Source of the DNA: Coenobita brevimanus | Taxonomy: Eukaryota; Arthropoda; Malacostraca; Decapoda; Coenobitidae | DNA: 64,000 bases | NCBI GenBank assembly: GCA_032717465.1 | Contig: CM064653.1 | Location: forward strand, 39,064,555-39,128,554 | Direction: 5' to 3' | Part shown: positions 33,406 through 45,348 of the stretch, in pieces | Layout: the number at the start of each line of letters is the position of its first letter | Numbering within the stretch: the first letter of the stretch is position 1 | Made by a program: the position numbers and the translations under genes | The notes under the pieces: model-generated | Told to the model about the DNA's origin: nothing | Database searches by the model: none | What the model saw: the letters and a program-made list of their open reading frames with translations, nothing else

Positions 33406-34219
33406 ATATATACAAACTGATAAACACATACATCTATATACATACATAAATACACATACATAAATACATACAGGTACTTGTATACGCACATGGATACTTA
33501 CATGTATATAAACACTCATACATTCAAACATAAAAAAGGTCGTCTGAAAGGGTTAATTAAACGGGATGTAATTAAAGCCAGGTGAACTACTTACAAGTTT
33601 GTTTGATTAATAATTATTGTTGCGCGTCCACCTGGAATAATTACGCCGCTGTTCTAATCACTGCGTACTTGGGCAACTAGGATAAACTCAGCGGGAATTA
33701 TTAACGAGGCCAGAGCTGTTGGTGCTGACGTGAATATTACAGGCATACAGAACGGCCACGCATAGCCATACCTGACACGATATACATTAAATCAATTAGT
33801 GGTGTATTACAATTAACTACTACTACGACTATTACTCTACTACTACTATTACAACTACTACTACAATAATTACTACTACTATATTATTGGGTCCCACATA
33901 ATCTGATATACTGTACTTACCACGACTCTGACAAAATTAATCTTTCTGTACAGCCTAATTAGAGATACTGATAACATCCGGAAGGATTAATAAGATAAGG
34001 ATACACTATTAAGGACCTTCCCACTTTTAATTACCGTGTCGACTCCACAAAATCCACTTTCTCAGCCTAATGTACGGCAATCCACTCTATCGTCTGCTTA
34101 TTTAATTCCACTCGAAAAATAGTTTATCATTACTCCACTTTCTTACAGTCAGTAGCTCTTTACTCCACTTCCTTACAACAATAATTTTATATATTAACGG
34201 TGACTATTACTAATGCAGT

Positions 34220-34518
34220 TATTCCTGGTATTTTATTTCACTATTCCACTTCCCATCCTCCATCATTCCACATTTTACATTCCACCTCTTCACCACTTCA
34301 TCTCCTACACTTCGCTACTCTACCTTCGACACTCCACCTCCCATGCTTCACCACTCCACTCACACTCCACTTCTCATACTTGACCACTCCACCTCCCACA
34401 CTTCACAACTCATCTCACACTCCACTTCTCACACTTGACCACTCCACCTCCCACACACCACACTTCTTTACCCCATCCACTCCACTTCCCTCACACACTC
34501 CACTTCTCACACTTCACC
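34220..34518. repeat. CCACTCCACTTC-type degenerate minisatellite
   Basis: Variants of CACTCCACCTCCCACAC and CACTTCTCACACTTGACC recur at about 20-40-base spacing and lead into the regular 38-bp array. Confidence 0.7.
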
Positions 34519-34692
34519 ACTCCACTTCCCACATAACACACTTCATTACACCATCCACTCCACTTCCCACATAACACACTTCATTACACCATCCACTCCA
34601 CTTCCCACATAACACACTTCATTACACCATCCACTCCACTTCCCACATAACACACTTCATTACACCATCCACTCCATTTCCCTTACACACTC
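34519..34692. repeat. 38-bp tandem repeat, about 4.5 copies
   Basis: CCATCCACTCCACTTCCCAC starts at 34551, 34589, 34627 and 34665, exactly 38 bases apart, followed by ATAACACACTTCATTACA in the complete units. Copies are nearly identical. Confidence 0.9.
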
Positions 34693-34971
34693 CACACCTC
34701 CACTCCACCTCACCGAGATTGTAAACATGGCGACCTTACTCCACACGGGGCCATCCACTTTAACACAGCAGTCAACCTTGTCACTAGGCTCTCTCTCTCT
34801 CTCTCTCCCTCTCTATTTCCTTTCTTTATTCACTCTTTTCCTCCTCTTCTATCTTTTCTCTTCGTTCTTTATTTATTTACATTCTCCTCTCTCTTTTATG
34901 GTTGGTTATTGCCTCTTCCCCTCTCTTTCCCCACTCATTTCTCTTCTTTAATGCGTCCCTCTCTTTCTCTC

Positions 34972-34974
<3 letters not shown>

Positions 34975-35014
<40 letters not shown>
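34975..35014. repeat. (CA)n microsatellite
   Basis: About 20 CA units. Confidence 0.95.
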
Positions 35015-35019
<5 letters not shown>

Positions 35020-35104
35020 CAAACAAATCTAGCCGTCTTGCCCTCTTCCTACAGCTGTCATCTATTATTATTATTATTATTTTACTGCCATTATCGCCCA
35101 AATC

Positions 35105-35195
35105 ACTGAGACTGATTTATCCTCGAGTGAAAAAAAAAAAAAAACCGTCTGGAGATAGCAAGGAAATAGAAATACGTCGTCACACTGAAGAGGTC
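35105..35195. mobile_element. Family-A right-end fragment next to LINE 3' end
   Basis: AAAACCGTCTGGAGATAGCA and the outer flank CGTCGTCACACTGAAGAGG are a family-A right end. The 3' end of the minus-strand LINE begins immediately beyond. Confidence 0.6.
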
Positions 35196-35396
35196 TACAT
35201 GGTGTGTATTTACCTATTTGTATTTACCTATTTGTAGTATACAGGAATTGAGCAATGCTCGTGTTGTCCTGTCTCCATATCCACATTTATCAAGTCTACC
35301 TTTACAAACATGAATGTTTTTCTCATGCACCACCTCTTTGTCTAAGTCGTTCCAAATATTTAAGAATATACCTAATTGTGATATACATGGAATGTA

Positions 35397-37341
35397 CTAT
35401 GCTCGTGGGTTTCCGTCGCTGTTTCTCAATAAGTCGAATTTAACTTTAAACTCGTTTAAGTTTTTAGACTGGACGATCTCTTTGTCCAGGCTATTCCATA
35501 AGTCTATACTTCTATAAGGAAAGCTATATTTCTTGATATCCTTCAAGCAACTTGACTTTTTCAATTTCATTCCATGTCCTCTTGTTGCTCTCTTATCCCA
35601 TACAAACAGATCTTTGTCAATTTTATCTACTCCCACCATGGTCTTGAACACCGCAATCATGTCTCCCCTCTTTCTCCTTTCCTCTAACGAAGGCAAATCC
35701 AGTTTTTCCAGCCTCTCTCTGTATGACAGGTCTGTCAGACTGGGAACCATCTTGGTTGCTGTTCTTTGTATTCTCTCAATCTTGTTTATATCTTTCTTTT
35801 TGTGTGGGGACCACACTACCGCTGCATATTCTAACCTGGGGCGGATCATGGCCACTATCAATTTTTTCATCATTTCCTCATCCATATAACGAAATGCTAC
35901 TCTTATGTTAGTCAAGAGCTTATAAGTCTCTCCAACTATCTTGTTAATGTGCTTTTCTGGTGACAAACTATCTTGGACCAGCACTCCCAAATCTTTCTCT
36001 TCTCTCCTTTTTGTGATTAATTCATTACTCAAAAAAAAATTCAGTGATGGTCTCCTGGTACTTTTACCCATTTCCAATATTTTACATTTCTTTACATTAA
36101 ATTTCATTTCCCACGTCCGGCTCCAATTGTGTATCCTATCCAAATCCTCCTGCAGTATTTTACAATCCTCCTCAACTTCTATCTTCCTCAAGATCTTTAC
36201 ATCATCAGCAAACAGACTTGCATAACTGTTCACTCCATCTACCATATCATTTACGTAAATCAGGAACATTACTGGCGCCAACACTGGGCCTTGAGGGACT
36301 CCACTTGTTACTTCCCTCCATCCAGACATCTTTTCCTTTATTACTGTCCTCATTTGTCTGTCTCTCAAAAAGTCTCTCATCCATTCCAGAAGTTTCCCCT
36401 TTAGTCCTCCTATATATTCTAGTTTCCACATTAGTCTCTTATGAGGTACCTTGTCAAAGGCCTTCTCTAAGTCTAAGTACACACAATCCACCCAACCATG
36501 CATCTCTCTCCTGTACCACATCAATCGCTCCTGAGTAAAAGCTCAACAAGTTTGAAACACATGACCTTCCACTTCTGAATCCAAACTGACATTCAGCCAA
36601 AATATTCATCTCTTCCAGATATTTTATCCATCTGTCTTTCAGGATTCTCTCACACAATTTTGCGACCATGCTGGTTAGAGACACTGGTCTATAATTCAGA
36701 GGTTCTTCCCTGTTTCCTCCCTTGTAAATTGGTACCACATTTGCCCTCTTCCATTCTTTTGGCACTTTCCCCTCTTCCAGTGAGCATACAATTAAGCTGT
36801 GAATTTTATCCGCCAGTTGTTCTCTGCATTCCTTCAGTACCCAATTAGAAATTCCATCAGGTCCTGGGGCTTTCCTTACATCTTGAGTTTCCAGTAATTT
36901 ATACACTTCCTGCACCTCCACTTTTATATCTTTCATCACCGGAACATTTCTAATCGCTCCCTCCCCTTCCACAAGCTCCTTTTCTTTAGTGAAAACTGAC
37001 TGGAAACGTTTGTTCATTATTTCTGCTTGCATTGCCGCATCCTTAAAGACCTCTCCATCTACTTTCAGCTTGGTGATTCCTTCCTTTTGTTTCAGTTTGC
37101 CATTAACAAATCTATAAAACAGTTTGGGTTCATCCTTGCATTTGTCAATTATACCTTTTTCAAAATTCCTTTCTTCTTCCCTACGTATTCTTGTGTATTC
37201 GTTTCTTGTTCTTTTATATTCTTCCTTTGTTCTGTAGTTACCTCTCTTTCTCCAATTGTTCCACGCCTTATCTCTCTCTTTTTTGGCTAACATACACCAC
37301 CTATTAAACCACTCCTTTTTCCTGTTTTCTTCTTGGTACAA
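35397..37341 (-). pseudogene. LINE ORF2 reverse transcriptase part, one internal frameshift
   Basis: The upstream frame (37341 to 36454) has LFYRFVNGKLK, RKAPGPDGISNWVLKE, NYRPVSLTSMVAKLCERIL and FGFRSGRSCVSNLLSF. Near 36495-36508 the frame shifts, and the second frame (36524 to 35397) continues CVYLDLEKAFDKVPHKR, SGVPQGPVLAPVMFLIYVND, catalytic LFADDVKIL, RPRLEYAAVVWSPHKKK, IQRTATKMVPSL and ends RNSDGNPRA. The catalytic Asp of DLEKAFD and both of FADD are present; PQGP replaces the usual PQGS. The natural C-terminus is intact. A further frameshift near 37315-37335 separates it from the endonuclease part. Confidence 0.85.
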
Positions 37342-37420
37342 ATTTTTCCACTCCCAAATTATAGAGGTCTAGAAAGATATCCCACTTCCTCTGTATCTCT
37401 CTTGTTTCTCTGAATTTTCT

Positions 37421-38368
37421 TCAATCCGCATTTTCAAAAAAGTTTCTCAATCCTGTAAAATTTGCTTTGCCAAAGTTGTATTTTCCCTGTCTATGAAGCT
37501 CGTCTCTTGGCTCGACGTTTCCTATTAACATCTGGAACTCAATGACCACGTGATCACTTTTTCCCAAAGGACAGAGATATTCCAATGATTCTATTACATC
37601 GGGTTCTTTGGTGAACAGTAAATCTAACCTTGCTGGTGTGTCCTCACCTCGAAACCGTGTCTCTTCTTTGACCCACTGTGTCATCACATTATTCATTATT
37701 ATATTTAATAACATAGTGCCTCACGAATCCTCGCCACCTCCCGAGTACCATTCCTCCCAGTTCACCTCTTTACAATTAAAGTCACCCACCAAAATCATAT
37801 TATTGCTTTTCTCAATTATTTTTTGCAAGTAGCTAGCCATATCTGACAACATCTCATGGTATTCGTCATCCTTCCATGCTCTCGTCTTTGGGGGAACATA
37901 CACTACCGCCATATCTCTCTTAACATTCTCTCCAGTTTCTAATTTCATATATATCACTTCAGCCCTGCCTTCTCCCATTTCCACAGTATCTACATTTATG
38001 TTGTTCTTCACTGCTATCATCACTCCTCCTCCCTTTTTTTCTTTTCTGTCTTTTCTCCACAGTTTGTATTTATCATCTCCCAAATGAACATCAATATCTT
38101 CTCTTAATTTGGTCTCTACAAAGCACATGACATCAGGTTCATGTTCTCTCAAGAAATCATTAATTTCGATCCTTGTCGATATGAAACCATCAACATTAGT
38201 ATATATCACCTTCAAATTATTTTTGACATTATTAATACCCTCTTCTCTCCTACTCTCTGTCCGTACCACTTCCTCAACTTCTGATCTTTCACAACCATCC
38301 CCCCTAGTTTCCTTCACTTCTATTTCCTTAAATACCATTTCCTTACTTTCATATCCAATACTCTCCAA
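37421..38368 (-). pseudogene. LINE ORF2 apurinic-like endonuclease part, two stops
   Basis: From 38368 the frame reads LKVIYTNVDGF (residues 52-62), MCFVETKLRE with the catalytic Glu (85), KKGGGVMIAVKNN, MAVVYVPPKTR and LVGDFNCKEVNWEEW with Asp196 and Asn198. A TGA at 37721-37723 then interrupts; the same frame resumes and contains RLDLLFTKEP and PLGKSDHVVIEFQ with the C-terminal Asp-His pair, then a second TGA at 37421-37423. Context suggests both stops replace Trp (TGG to TGA). All motifs expected for nicking target DNA are otherwise present. The start overlaps the end of ORF1 by about 49 bases in another frame. Confidence 0.8.
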
Positions 38369-39213
38369 AAAAAAGTATTACTTTCTTCCTCTGTCCTCTT
38401 ATCATTTTTTTCCTTTACTTCTTCCTTTAATGATTTTAAAACTTCTCTTTCTTCTTCATTCAGACCTTTTCTTATTATAATATTTTCCATCCCCGCCTCT
38501 TTGCTTAATTTCCAGGTCACTTTAAGTATCTCATTTATTACACTTTCTGATGTAAACTTGACTCTCATTGGTCTTGTTTCCCCTTTCTTATAAGGCCCTA
38601 TCCTCCTTACTTCCTCAATTTCTTTTACCCACTTGTCTCCTTCGGGGTCAATCTTGCCTAATATTCCTCTCACCATGTTCATGTCTCTCTCGAGTCTTGC
38701 GAACCTAACCTTTTCTTCCTCTTCCCTGTTTCCAAATACTACCACACATCTGTTCCTTTCTACAGTTTCTCTCACTATTTTCTCTTTTATCTTCAGTATT
38801 TTCACTACATTTTCTTCCATTTCTTTTTTGTTCATTTCCCTTTCTTCCTGGATGATCTCTCTTAAGCTGACCACTTCTTTCTGTTCTTCTTCTACGTGTG
38901 CCCACTTTGCCTTGTGTTCTTCTAATACATTACTCACCTTCTCCGTTTTATTTGTACTCTCTTCAAGTTTCCTCCTCAGTTCAACATTTTCCCTCTTCAA
39001 ATTCCTAATCTCTTCATTGGCTGTTTCGTTGGACTGGATTAGACTCTGTATGGTGGTTTCCGTATTTCCTGACACATCCTTTATCACTAGATTCTCTACT
39101 TTTTTTTCGAGTTCACTAATCCTCATAATTAATGTTTTCACCAGGTCCATGACATTAGTATTAGCATCAAATCCTTGAAATTCCATTCCCTCATTGTTTA
39201 CATTTTCGGCCAT
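38320..39213 (-). CDS. LINE ORF1 protein, RNA-binding coiled-coil type
   Basis: An uninterrupted 297-codon frame starts MAENVNNEGMEFQGF. Residues about 28-150 are a heptad-rich, Glu/Lys-rich coiled coil expected to multimerise; 155-235 (NRCVVVFGNREE, VRRIGPYKKGETRP, MRVKFTSESV) resemble the RRM-like domain of L1/CR1-type ORF1 proteins; 236-297 form the C-terminal domain ending VLDMKVRKWYLRK. There is no CCHC zinc knuckle. Such proteins bind the element RNA in a ribonucleoprotein particle. The frame is open although ORF2 is broken. Confidence 0.8.
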   Translation of the reverse strand: MAENVNNEGMEFQGFDANTNVMDLVKTLIMRISELEKKVENLVIKDVSGNTETTIQSLIQSNETANEEIRNLKRENVELRRKLEESTNKTEKVSNVLEEHKAKWAHVEEEQKEVVSLREIIQEEREMNKKEMEENVVKILKIKEKIVRETVERNRCVVVFGNREEEEKVRFARLERDMNMVRGILGKIDPEGDKWVKEIEEVRRIGPYKKGETRPMRVKFTSESVINEILKVTWKLSKEAGMENIIIRKGLNEEEREVLKSLKEEVKEKNDKRTEEESNTFFWRVLDMKVRKWYLRK

Positions 39214-39427
39214 GTTTAACGTACCGGTAAAGTACCCAAACAGCTGTTACCGAATAAGCCACAAACATTCATGTATACTATTGCCAACAAATCTTTACAT
39301 TTTTGGTAGTCTACTAACTTTCATTATTTTAAATTTAAAGAAAGACCCTAGGAGACAGGACAGACAAAATTCCTGAAACTACTCAAGGTTAGGAGCGATG
39401 CCTGAGACGTCCTCTCTCTCCGGCTGT

Positions 39428-39429
<2 letters not shown>

Positions 39430-39494
<65 letters not shown>
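39430..39494. repeat. (TG)n microsatellite
   Basis: About 32 TG units. Confidence 0.95.
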
Positions 39495-39497
<3 letters not shown>

Positions 39498-39597
39498 ATT
39501 TAACGTACATCTGTTATTAGTCGCGCCTTCATTCTTTCGCACATCACAACCTCTCTACGCACATAACCTGCTCGTATTGCCAGCTTTCTGATCTCAC

Positions 39598-39712
39598 TCT
39601 CTCTCTCTCTCAGGTAGTTTTGCGTATTCTTTCTCCTTCCCCACAACCCACATCTTCTTTCTCTACTTCTCTAAACTTTCTCAACTCTTTTACCTTACAT
39701 CCATTACTGTAC

Positions 39713-39747
<35 letters not shown>

Positions 39748-39821
39748 ATAACACCTCCTCATAATAACCACCTTTCTGACAACCACAGCCGCCAAGACCC
39801 AATATACGAGTACTCTCCTTC

Positions 39822-39858
<37 letters not shown>

Positions 39859-39985
39859 ATGCCTCCATTATTCCCCTCCCCTTAATTTTTCTCTTTTTCT
39901 TCCGTCCTCTTCTTTCACTTTCCTTCCACTAAATCTCTCCCCTCACGCATCATCTTCCCCTTCTCTCTCTCTCTCTCTCTCTCCA
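39598..39985. repeat. Cluster of (TC)n tracts in pyrimidine-rich DNA
   Basis: TC runs near 39598, 39719-39743, 39826-39853 and 39962-39983 within C/T-rich sequence. Confidence 0.85.
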
Positions 39986-40177
39986 TCAACTTTCACCCCC
40001 GATCTCATATCGCCTCCCTTCTATTTTTACCCTCTCTTTTTCTCTCTTCTTTCCATCCTCGCTCTCCTCTCCCGCCTCCGCTAATCACACCGAGAATTAG
40101 CATATTATTAGCAGCTTCTCCGTGACAACTTGGGGATATTAAACAACTTAGACAAGGGAGAGAAGGAAAAAAAGGCT

Positions 40178-40278
<101 letters not shown>

Positions 40279-40389
40279 ATTATTAAAGGTCACTGAGTGG
40301 ATTCGTGACTCTGTACATCCCAACCATAACAGGATGATGATGATAACAGACAGCAAAGGGGACAACAATAACAGTGATGAAGCTGTTAA

Positions 40390-40840
40390 TTAAGATAACG
40401 ATGATAATTATGACAAGTATATATAATGATGAAGACAACTATGATAATTAGACTGATACTGATAATTAAAAAGATAACATTACATCCAGTATTGCCACAT
40501 CGCTTTCCCTCATCAAAATACTGGTGCTAAAGACAGCTATCACACCGTCCCTATCGCTAACTTGGCCAAAACAGCGTCCAGGCTTCATTTATACGCTGAT
40601 GGCACGGCTCGTCCTCTCCCTATATTGTAGTTTATAATCCTGAGAGAGGCAGCCCAACTCTGAGCTAAGGGTACATCTACGTAATTCATAATTCCACACC
40701 ACCAGTACTGTACCCTACTCTACATACTCGCTAAATATCGCACGTAATCACCATACTCTCGATTACACAGTTTTTTGGCGTCTCGTCCTAGCGTTGGATA
40801 ATATTATGTAGAAAAGAGAAGCTCCACCTCCCCCCCAGTC
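40390..40840. other. No gene recognised
   Basis: GATAATTA-type short repeats near 40395-40470, then mixed sequence without a supported feature. Confidence 0.4.
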
Positions 40841-41028
40841 TCTCTCTCTCTCTCTCTCCATCAAAGAAGGATCTCGAGTCCGCTCTCACAATATCTGTTC
40901 CTCTATATTTTATCGATATTCCAAGTTGCTCTCTCTCTCTCTCTCTCTTGAAGAAGAAGAAGAATCTGTTTTCGTTTCTGGTCTCACAGTATCTCTTCCC
41001 CTCTATATTCCTATCAATATTCCAAGTT

Positions 41029-41032
<4 letters not shown>

Positions 41033-41106
<74 letters not shown>
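41033..41106. repeat. (TC)n microsatellite
   Basis: About 37 TC units with one CA interruption; a shorter TC tract lies at 40929-40949. Confidence 0.95.
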
Positions 41107-41108
<2 letters not shown>

Positions 41109-41534
41109 AGCCTTTGATTACCCCCTCCCACAATACCTATGGGCTTGATTCTTCCCTCCCCTCCTCGATTCACAATACGGAGAGGGAGGGAATGGGAGGG
41201 AGGGAGAGGGGAAGGAGTGGGAGAAGAAGGAGGAGGAGGAAATGAAGTCTGGTGTCCCATACTTAAAGACTCCTAACCATATTTTTACGATACTAAATCC
41301 CCACAGAAAGATGTTAAAGTTTGAAGTTAGTTTTTGTGTATATTCCCCATTTCTCTACACTCTAGTTTGCCTGTACTGTGTTTTTCTGCTGCATGAGTGA
41401 TAAGAGTATAAGTAAGCAATTTTTTTTAGTACCTTAGGCTCAAGAATGTTTATAAGTTTGGCCTCTTTGCTCCCCTTCTGCAAGCCTCTACAAAAGGAGG
41501 GAGAAAATGATAGTCTGATCTTTTTTTGGATGGT

Positions 41535-41700
41535 GTGAGGGGTGCAGGAGTGAATGGTGAAGGGGTTGATGAAGGTGAATGGTGAGGGAATGGTGCAGGG
41601 TGAAAGGTGTGGTGCCAGTGTGTGTAGGTGGAATGGTGGAGGGTGTTGATAAGGGTGGATGGTAGAGGGGATGGATGAGCAGCAAAGGGATTGAGCAGTA
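41535..41700. repeat. GGTGAATGGTG-type degenerate minisatellite
   Basis: GTGAATGGTGAAGGGG, TTGATAAGGGTGGATGG and relatives recur every 20-30 bases; strongly G/T/A biased. Confidence 0.6.
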
Positions 41701-41765
41701 GCTGAAACAAAGCCTAAATGACTCCATGGTACCGAAGGTGTTAAGATAGTGACTACGCTCCTTTT

Positions 41766-41940
41766 ATCTTCACCTGGCCCAGATTTGCGTCCTTTTGCGG
41801 CAGAATAAGATAATGCTACGGCTCTACATCCTTCCTATAGCACTTCTTCGTGACATGTATCATATTCTAGAATTAATCTCTTTACACTGGGCATTCACGA
41901 TGAAGAGATGGCTGTTTTAGGCCAAGTTAAAGTGAAGAGA
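41766..41940 (+). mobile_element. Family-B element, copy 4
   Basis: TCTTCACCTGGCCCAGAT at left and GGCCAAGTTAAAGTGAAGA at right are terminal inverted repeats. The interior has CGTCCTTTTGCGG, CGGCTCTACATCCTTCC, TAGCACTTCTTCGTGACA and GCATTCACGATGAAGAGATG. Non-coding. Confidence 0.8.
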
Positions 41941-42122
41941 GTGTAGGGCAGTTAGATACATAAGCTAAAACGTTAATTACAGGTAAATTTGAGCACGCAG
42001 GTGTGAATGTCTCAATGAAGGAAAAAGTAGTTACGGACACTGGTATGTAGGCGTGCAGATTAAGCGTCGAGGTATAGGTGCAGCGGAGGATGTGTGCAAA
42101 CAGACGAAGGTTGGACTGGAGC

Positions 42123-42210
42123 AGGCTAGGTTAGGTTATATTAGGTTGGGCTGGACTGGGTTGGGCTGGGTTGAGTTGGGTTGGGTTAAGATAGGTTAGG
42201 TTAGTGTAGG
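42123..42210. repeat. Degenerate (TTAGG/TTGGG)n pentamers
   Basis: GGTTAGGTTATATTAGGTTG, GGTTGGGCTGGGTTGAG and GATAGGTTAGGTTAG form an imperfect pentamer tract. TTAGG is the usual arthropod telomere repeat; here it is eroded and internal. Confidence 0.75.
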
Positions 42211-42234
42211 TATATACACACAAACATACATCTA

Positions 42235-42771
<537 letters not shown>

Positions 42772-42779
42772 CACGCAAA

Positions 42780-43030
42780 CCTTGCTACATCAGACAGGTA
42801 CACGGTCATTCACCAATTAATACCACTGTTCTTTGTGCATGTCAAATCACGATGAAAACCAGAAATCCCAAACCACAGATCCCCCTCCACACAGATCATC
42901 AATATTTTGTTTCCCATGTAAGATTCAGTTTTGAGGGGCAATATCTGGCCTCAAATTACCAGGTATAGAGATGTGCTTTATACTGAGAGCAAGTAATTAA
43001 AAAGTTACCTCTGGATGTGCTCCCTAACAA
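42780..43030. other. No gene recognised
   Basis: Unique sequence without identifiable features. Confidence 0.4.
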
Positions 43031-43053
43031 GCCGTGTGTGTGGGGTGGAGTGG

Positions 43054-43157
43054 GTGCCTCTCCACATTCAGCCTCTCTAAATCAGACCACTGCTGCCTGA
43101 ATTAATCTGGCTTAGAGAGGCGGTATTGTGCAAGAGTGGAGAGCGACTCAGAGGCAC
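43054..43157. other. Hairpin-forming imperfect inverted repeat
   Basis: GCCTCTCTAA (43071) pairs with TTAGAGAGGC (ending 43121) with further matches ATCAGA/TCTGG, around a loop of about 20-30 bases; outside, GTGCCTCT (43054) pairs with AGAGGCAC (43150) and CTCTCCAC with GTGGAGAG. The result is a stem of about 100 bases with bulges. Confidence 0.6.
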
Positions 43158-43929
43158 GATGATGATAACCGTATTCTGTAAATGGTTATGTGTGTTGGGT
43201 CGTGCAACTGAAAGGGTGTATATGCTCGTGTATATATAAATAAATTAATAAAGTGAGATAGATAGATAGTTTACCTATTCAACTGTACTGAAAATCCAGA
43301 CTTCTTTTGGTATCGCCCTCCAAGCAGAACATCGAAGAGCAGTTCCATTTTATCTTTTTCAGAAATACGAAATATTATCACAATTTTCGTAATTCGCTTA
43401 TCTACAATTTTCCCTTTCATTCACTGATCCAACAGGTGAACATGAATGGGAATACAAAATTAGCGCCATGGTAGTAATGAAGTTAATGTAGCCTCCCTTC
43501 CACCGCGGCTCCACCCAGACAAAACCCTCTACTCCTCCCACCGCCCCTCCCACACCAAAAACTCAACACGGAAGCTTTTAGGAGGGCCGGAAGAGAAGGA
43601 CCTGAGGGAGAAGAGAGAAATGAGGGGTCGGAATCTACCCTTATTATTAATGAGCAAAAACTTGGGGTGGAGGAGAACATGGAGAGAGAGAGAAACAGAA
43701 AGATATGGGTGCGGGATGTATAACCAAATCTAAATGGACAAACAGATAGACATATAAGGCATAGAAGCATACAGAATGGATGACTGACAGATGTGTGTCG
43801 AAGGCTGGATAGTGGGGAGGACTGTAGGCATATTCGTGGTGCAGGACTTTAACCTTATTATCACTGAGCAAAAGGCTGAGGTTACACAAACACTGGAGTA
43901 TATAGAGAAAGAAGATTTACGCAGATGAA

Positions 43930-44060
43930 CAGAGATGGATAAGTGGGTGGGTGGATGGATGGATGGATGGATGAAGGGCAGGAGGGAGTGAGGAATGGAT
44001 GCATGGCTGGATTGAGGCATGGCCGGATAATGGACAGAGGAAGGGACGGAATATGGAAGG
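43930..44060. repeat. GGATGGAT-type repeats
   Basis: GGTGGATGGATGGATGG and dispersed GGATGG/GGATGC motifs; the antisense Pro/His/Ser frame is low complexity. Confidence 0.75.
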
Positions 44061-44450
44061 GAAAATCTAACCCTATTATTAGTGAGTACAAACTGAATCC
44101 AGACAAAGGTACAGAGAGAAGTAAGACAGACTGATGGAGAGAGGGGTGGGGAAGGAATACGGTACATCATTAGTATTAGTTTGCAAATCCTGGAACAGAC
44201 AAGAAAGGAAAAAAGAAATTCTGTGAGATGAGCCTTGAGAGATAGATGGGGATAGAGAGAGACAGATGGATAAACTGATGGATGAAGAAAGAGTGGGAAG
44301 AGAGGAAAGAGACAGAGAAAAAAAAAAACGAAGGTACAAACAGACACACTAATATATGGACAGATGGAGAAGAGACAGAAGGAGAGGACTCTAATTTCAC
44401 TTTTAACTGATGAAAAAGCTGAGGAACACGAGAGAGGGAAAAACAGGTAA

Positions 44451-44453
<3 letters not shown>

Positions 44454-44502
<49 letters not shown>
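44454..44502. repeat. (TG)n microsatellite
   Basis: About 24 TG units. Confidence 0.95.
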
Positions 44503-44504
<2 letters not shown>

Positions 44505-44509
44505 CCACC

Positions 44510-45289
44510 GTATTTACTACATAATTCGGCCATGTCCGTCCCTTCCTTCCCCGACGCATCATATCAAAGGGCACCATCCACCACCATACAAGGAAGCACA
44601 AAAGTTCGCCTACTACTCCACTGCATCTCCACACTTTTGGCACGTGCGGTACTTTCCTCCCTGATTAAGCATCCCTGAGAGTGTTATTATATCCTACAGC
44701 CAGGCACAAAAAAAATGCATCTGTTATTCAGGGGATGTTCATATATCTCCTCCGTGCAGTATCATATAAAAGAGACAATGTAGGGGCAGAGAAACATACC
44801 AAGCCTCTACGGCGATAACAAACAGTACCAGGTTTCACTATACGATATCTCCTCAAAGTTGAATGTGGCTGTGCAGTGGCTGGCAGAAATGAGAGATATA
44901 TGTAAAAAGGACGTTCTCGTACTGAAGCGGTGAAGGGAGGCTGCTTCTAATGACGGATCCCTGCTAAAAGAATACAATAAAATGACGGAATACAAATAAA
45001 GTAAAAACGAAATAAGCTAATCACAGAAGGGGTTAAAGGACATCGTTTACGACCTCTTTATCACCATGGGCCCCTGACAGGCTAATAAATAAATAAATAT
45101 AAATCATATGGCGGTGAACAAGAATAACGTAATAAAAAGTCACCGTATTAGAGAGGATAAGTGTTCGTGCTGAAGGGGTAAGGCGCCAACCCAAGCAGCA
45201 AATAATTATAAAACAGTTGGTATGAAATAAAATAAATAAAACACGAAAGTAATGAGAGACAGAAAATTAAAGCAAACGTCTGTATTGGT

Positions 45290-45290
<1 letters not shown>
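44510..45290. other. No gene recognised; family-A flank-like motifs
   Basis: Mixed sequence. Phrases such as ACGTTCTCGTACTGAAGCGG (near 44910) and GTTCGTGCTGAAGGGGTAA (near 45164) resemble the outer flank of family A without its core. Confidence 0.4.

Positions 45291-45292
<2 letters not shown>

Positions 45293-45343
<51 letters not shown>
45293..45343. repeat. (CA)n microsatellite
   Basis: About 25 CA units. Confidence 0.95.

Positions 45344-45348
<5 letters not shown>

Larger units (their letters stand above)
35196..39420 (-). mobile_element. Nearly full-length two-ORF LINE, minus strand
   Basis: The element reads leftward: a possible 5' untranslated region (39214 to about 39420), ORF1, then ORF2 with endonuclease and reverse transcriptase, a 3' region and a short tail of two AAATAGGTAAATAC-type units (35200-35235 on the minus strand). 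ORF organisation and C-terminal sequence fit CR1/L2/Jockey-type elements that are abundant in decapods (recalled, not searched). The far-left boundary lies against a family-A fragment; I could not identify a target-site duplication. Confidence 0.85.
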
